From contig JAJYSO010000039.1 of the NCBI GenBank assembly GCA_021793535.1, positions 1 to 9,272 on the forward strand: a DNA stretch of 9,272 nucleotides, written 5' to 3'. Position numbers and translations under genes: made by a program. Shown piece by piece: positions 6,113 to 9,272 of the stretch (the stretch's first letter is position 1; each line of letters opens with the position of its first letter). Origin of the DNA: Bacteroidota bacterium (GTDB lineage: Bacteria; Bacteroidota; Bacteroidia; Flavobacteriales; Flavobacteriaceae). The notes below the pieces were generated by a model. It ran no database searches. It had not been told where the DNA came from and worked only from the letters and a program-made list of their open reading frames with translations.

Positions 6113-6840
6113 TTAACTTTTTTGGTCAAAGAAAGAGAGGAGACTGTAAACGGCGGTTTTCCTTCCCACCGGAATAGCCCCTAGATCCACTCGAAAATTT
6201 CCATTATCGTTATGAAAAGGAAGGACTTCTGTCTTATCCATGGAGGCTTGCTATAAATCTGAGTCGACGATTCGAACATTGACCAAGAAGTAGTTTTTAT
6301 GGTGAATTACCAAGCGTTGGAAATCTTCAGCGGCTCTTGTCAGAGGTATTTTTTCTTCCGTCAATATATCGATTTCCGGCATATTTTTATGAAATCCGCT
6401 GCGTGCAATTCTCGCCAACTCTCTAGAGTTTACTTGAGGGGGAGGACCAGCCTTTACGCGTTATGCTGGGATAAGCATCCTAAGGTACTTCATACATCTC
6501 AGCAGCTCCCTTGTTGGCTTGATCAATAGCCGACAGGGGTGCTGCCCGCTCTTCTTCATGAAACCATCTCAAGTTTATTTTTACGATTGCCCTATCCGGA
6601 AGGACATTGCTGACAATCCCATTTCGACGGCTACTACCACTAAAACTGCTGATTTCGAGGATTTATCATCCAACTGATTGCCTGCTGATCCAAATTGACC
6701 GTGTTAACCACCACCATTACGGGGTCTTTGGCTAAATGTGAAGAAGGACCCTGTCTACCCACACCGTAAAAAGTCATATCTAGCTGGTCGGTTCCAGTCA
6801 TTCGGATCCCTTATGCAGCCACTACAGTTCTTGCGGGAAG
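6113..6840 (-). pseudogene. Decayed, 5'-truncated M20 amidohydrolase (third tandem copy)
   Basis: Between deoD and the intact M20 gene, the - strand can be translated piecewise into a relative of both neighbours. From 6840 downward it reads LPARTVVAA, a stop (6813-6811), GTDQLDMTFYGVGRQGPSSH and LAKDPVMVV. After a frame change it gives NVLPDRAIVKINLRWFHEEE and AEMYEVP, a stop (6482-6480), and ITRKGWSSP. After a second frame change it gives VNSRELARIARSG, ILTEEKIPLTRAAEDF, LVIHHKNYF, a stop (6253-6251), and DNGNFRVDLGAIPVGRKTA, ending at TAA 6115-6113. It lacks the N-terminal half, including the HACGHD and EE metal ligands. GGHGS has become GRQGPS and MGSEDF has become TRAAEDF. With three nonsense codons, two or more frameshifts and a deletion, it cannot be functional. 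The tail is the expected length. Confidence 0.9.
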
Positions 6841-6846
6841 GATAGT

Positions 6847-8220
6847 TCACTCAAAATTATTATTGAAAATACTTAATAGACCATGAATGGCAAGCTCCTG
6901 CCCAAAAGGGATGGCACCCGGATCCACTTGATAGTTGCCATTGTGATTGTAGTAAGGAGGTTTCCCGGTTGCACTCATAGACTTCTCGTACTGCACAGGA
7001 TCAACCACCCCCACAAAGGCATAAAAGTAATTTTTCTTCTTGTTATGAATAACCAAATGATGGAAATCTTCTGAACCCATCTCGGCAGGAATATCGTCCT
7101 CGGTAAAAATCTTTACATTTGGAATATTGGTCTTTATATCCGAACGAATAACTGTTGTCATTTTATCATTGTTGACCAGGGGATAGGACCATCCTTTTCG
7201 CTTCATCTCAGGGTATAGTTGCTCATCTAGATCGTACATTTGTGCCACACTTTTATTAATACGCTGAATCGCATCCACCAGTACCTCGCGATCTTTGACA
7301 TCAAACCATCTCAAGTTTAACTTCGCTACGGCTTTATCAGGGATGACGTTGTTGGTAGCTCCCGCCGTTAAGGCCCCTACAGTTAAAACAACAGGGTTTC
7401 GGGGATTAGACATCCTACTGACCGCTTGTTGATACAACGTAATGGCATTGACAGCGATCATCACCGGATCTTTGGCCAAATGCGGGGAAGACCCATGTCC
7501 TCCCACACCGTAAAAAGTAATGTCCAACTGATCCGTACCGGCCATGCGTGTTCCTTTTGCTGCAGTGATACTCCCGGTGGGAAGCGGCCAACTGTGCAGA
7601 CCGTATAAATAATCGGGCTCGGGGATATCATATTTAGTATAGAGCCCATCATTGACCATAGCTTCCGCACCCAGAACGGGCTCCTCCGCAGGCTGCCCCA
7701 GCATTAAAAGGGTTCCTTTCCAACGGTTTTTATGTTCTGCAAAATACTTAGCTGCTGAAAGCATCCAAGTCATGTGTGCATCGTGTCCGCAAGCGTGCAT
7801 TACTGGGGTCTCTGAACCTCCGTCTTCCAACACGGTCTTTGTACTTTTATAAGGCAAATCGGTGGTTTCTAATACCGGCAATGCATCTAGCTCCGTACGA
7901 TACATAACCACTGGACCTTCTCCGTTTTTCAATACACCCACTACGCCTGTTTTTCCAATTCCAGTGGTAACGGTATACCCATATGAGTCTAGGTGCTCTG
8001 CTATAAATTGAGCGGTTTCTTTTTCTTGAAACCCCAATTCTGGATTTTGGTGGAGGGTCTTAAATATATCCATAAAGTCCGTTTTCCCCTCCTGAACCAC
8101 CTTTTCCACTTCTTGTTGGAGGTCTTGGGCCGGACTCGTGAAAATACAGAAAAGGAAGAAACTAAAGACTAAAGCTGCTCTATAGGCCGTAGACCGCTGC
8201 AACAGATACGAATACTTCAT
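6847..8220 (-). CDS. Secreted M20-family amidohydrolase (IAA-amino acid / hippurate hydrolase-like)
   Basis: This is a metal-dependent amidohydrolase of the M20D type, which removes the acyl or amino-acid part from N-acyl amino acids and related amides. Counting from the ATG at 8220, it has 457 residues. Residues 1-32 are a signal peptide (basic start, then ALVFSFFLFCIF, cleavage after SPAQ), so it should act in the periplasm or outside. Metal and catalytic motifs are RTELDALP (108-115), HACGHDAH (142-149), GQPAEE (175-180), GLHSWP (207-212), GGHGSS in the dimerisation domain (240-245) and MGSEDF (381-386), with the last His in YYNHNGNYQVD. The frame stays open to an ATG at 8253, but that overlaps the upstream gene's end and would bury the signal peptide, so 8220 is preferred. 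It follows its paralogue by 13 bases, implying one transcript. Substrate unknown. Confidence 0.9.
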   Translation of the reverse strand: MKYSYLLQRSTAYRAALVFSFFLFCIFTSPAQDLQQEVEKVVQEGKTDFMDIFKTLHQNPELGFQEKETAQFIAEHLDSYGYTVTTGIGKTGVVGVLKNGEGPVVMYRTELDALPVLETTDLPYKSTKTVLEDGGSETPVMHACGHDAHMTWMLSAAKYFAEHKNRWKGTLLMLGQPAEEPVLGAEAMVNDGLYTKYDIPEPDYLYGLHSWPLPTGSITAAKGTRMAGTDQLDITFYGVGGHGSSPHLAKDPVMIAVNAITLYQQAVSRMSNPRNPVVLTVGALTAGATNNVIPDKAVAKLNLRWFDVKDREVLVDAIQRINKSVAQMYDLDEQLYPEMKRKGWSYPLVNNDKMTTVIRSDIKTNIPNVKIFTEDDIPAEMGSEDFHHLVIHNKKKNYFYAFVGVVDPVQYEKSMSATGKPPYYNHNGNYQVDPGAIPFGQELAIHGLLSIFNNNFE

Positions 8221-8233
8221 GGCATCAAACGTT

Positions 8234-9272
8234 TTAAAATTTATAATGATCAAAAATGGTTAAGAGTCCGGCAATGGCAGCTTTTCTACCTACGGCAATA
8301 GCATCCAAATCCACCTGATAATTGTTGCGATGGTTATAAAAAGGAGGGTTCCCTGTAGCTTCCATCGATGCCTTATACTCCGCAGGGTCGGCCACCCCTA
8401 CAAGGGCAAAAAAGTAATTCTGCTTTTTATTGCGAAGTACCAAATTAGGAAAGTCTTCGGATCCCATAATGGGTTTTACGTCATCTTCTGTTAAAATCTG
8501 TGCATCAGTATTGCTTTGTAATCCATCGCGCACAACTCCGGTCAACTCTTTAGTATTGACCAATACCGGAGAGGTACTTTCAATTTCCATGGTGGGGTAG
8601 AGCTCCTGCTCCAAACCGTTAGCTACAGCAATACCTTTGTTTACACGCTCAATACCTTTGAGCAGAACTTGCCGGTCCTCCTCGCTAAACCAACGCAAAT
8701 TAATCTTAACCAGAGCCTTATCGGGAATAATATTGTGTGCGGTTCCCGCAATAATAGACCCTACTGTTAAGACAACTGGATTTTGTGGATCAGCGCTCCT
8801 ACTGACAATTTGCTGATACCCCACAACGGCATCTGCAGCCATAACCACCGGATCTTTGGCTACTTGAGGAGCTGACCCATGCCCACCTATCCCATGAAAG
8901 GTAACATTGATGAAATCTGTTCCCGCCAGACGCGGCCCTGAAGCTGCCACAACTGTCCCTGTGGGAAAGGGCATGGAATGCATCCCAAATAAATAATCCG
9001 GTTCAGGAAGAGCATATTTTTGATACAACCCATCGTCCACCATTGCATTTGCTCCATCTCCCAATTCTTCTGCAGGCTGCCCCAGCATGATCAAGGTTCC
9101 TTTCCAAAGGTTTTGATGAGTAGCCATATACTGAGCAGCAGAAAGCATCCAAGTCATATGAGAATCATGTCCGCAAGCATGCATAACATAACTCTCGCTG
9201 CCATCAGGCAGCGTCATTTTTTTAGTGCTTTTATAGGGTACATCCAGTGCTTCTTCTACCGGAAGTGCATCT
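8234..9272 (-). CDS. M20-family amidohydrolase, paralogue (5' partial at window edge)
   Basis: The frame is open to the right edge, giving 345 residues that begin DALPVEEALDVPYKST; the ATG at 9217 is internal because these upstream residues match the paralogue. About 115 N-terminal residues, including any signal peptide, are missing. Visible motifs are HACGHDSH (31-38), GQPAEE (64-69), GMHSMP (96-101), GGHGSA (129-134), MGSEDF and YNHRNNYQVD near the C-terminus, so the metal ligands look complete. It is clearly homologous to the next gene along most of its length but diverged at many positions, so the duplication is not recent. It ends 13 bases before that gene's start and is probably first or early in the same operon. 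The likely role is N-acyl amino acid or peptide amide hydrolysis in the envelope. The exact substrate is not readable. Confidence 0.9.
   Translation of the reverse strand, partial: DALPVEEALDVPYKSTKKMTLPDGSESYVMHACGHDSHMTWMLSAAQYMATHQNLWKGTLIMLGQPAEELGDGANAMVDDGLYQKYALPEPDYLFGMHSMPFPTGTVVAASGPRLAGTDFINVTFHGIGGHGSAPQVAKDPVVMAADAVVGYQQIVSRSADPQNPVVLTVGSIIAGTAHNIIPDKALVKINLRWFSEEDRQVLLKGIERVNKGIAVANGLEQELYPTMEIESTSPVLVNTKELTGVVRDGLQSNTDAQILTEDDVKPIMGSEDFPNLVLRNKKQNYFFALVGVADPAEYKASMEATGNPPFYNHRNNYQVDLDAIAVGRKAAIAGLLTIFDHYKF

Noticed and set aside
6299..6529. 76-residue open frame on the + strand in the gap after deoD
   Set aside because: It is antisense to the M20 pseudogene, and its sequence is explained by that homology on the - strand.
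6093..6846. Gap after deoD as a novel non-coding RNA or mobile element
   Set aside because: Almost the entire stretch aligns by translation with the neighbouring M20 genes; no terminal repeats or transposase fragments were seen.
8221..8253. Upstream ATG at 8253 as the start of the intact M20 gene
   Set aside because: It overlaps the previous gene's 3' end and adds 11 residues in front of a well-formed signal peptide beginning at the ATG at 8220.
9263..9272. Adapter at the right end of the window
   Set aside because: The last bases fit the M20 reading frame (DALPV) and do not match the adapter or its complement.

Overview
The base composition, weak ribosome binding sites and promoter style point to a member of the Bacteroidota, most likely family Flavobacteriaceae. 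No gene here has a convincing Shine-Dalgarno sequence. Several genes are preceded by the Bacteroidota-type promoter (TTTG, 19-nt spacer, TAnnTTTG), and the topoisomerase IV A subunit and the small lipoprotein look flavobacterial. This assignment is inference from sequence features read by eye, not from a database search. No rRNA, tRNA, CRISPR array, insertion sequence or phage gene was seen.

Left part (1-1858, + strand): the first nine bases match the 3' end of a common Illumina adapter, so the window probably starts at a raw contig end. Next come the 3' half of parC (topoisomerase IV subunit A) and mscL (large-conductance mechanosensitive channel), five bases apart. Convergent to them on the - strand lie a small predicted lipoprotein (1900-2280) and an XRE-family repressor-like protein (2339-2740).

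Middle (2741-6092): an AT-rich 289-bp divergent intergenic region separates the XRE gene from an M14-type zinc carboxypeptidase/deacylase-like gene on the + strand. It carries eight TGTAAA/TTTACA hexamers, a perfect 12-bp inverted repeat and a textbook promoter for the XRE gene. The M14 gene is followed by a second textbook promoter driving an Lrp/AsnC regulator, deoC (deoxyribose-phosphate aldolase) and deoD (purine-nucleoside phosphorylase), which are tightly spaced and look like one operon. DeoD releases (deoxy)ribose-1-phosphate from purine nucleosides. DeoC cleaves deoxyribose-5-phosphate. The linking phosphopentomutase is not in the window.

Right part (6113-9272, - strand): a tandem array of three M20-family amidohydrolase copies. 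The first is cut by the right edge, the second is intact with a signal peptide, and the third is a 5'-truncated pseudogene with stops and frameshifts directly abutting the second. This decayed copy accounts for the otherwise gene-less 6093-6846 stretch.

I did not find a clearly new biological system. The best leads are the operator-like array between the XRE and M14 genes and the expansion and decay of the M20 cluster.
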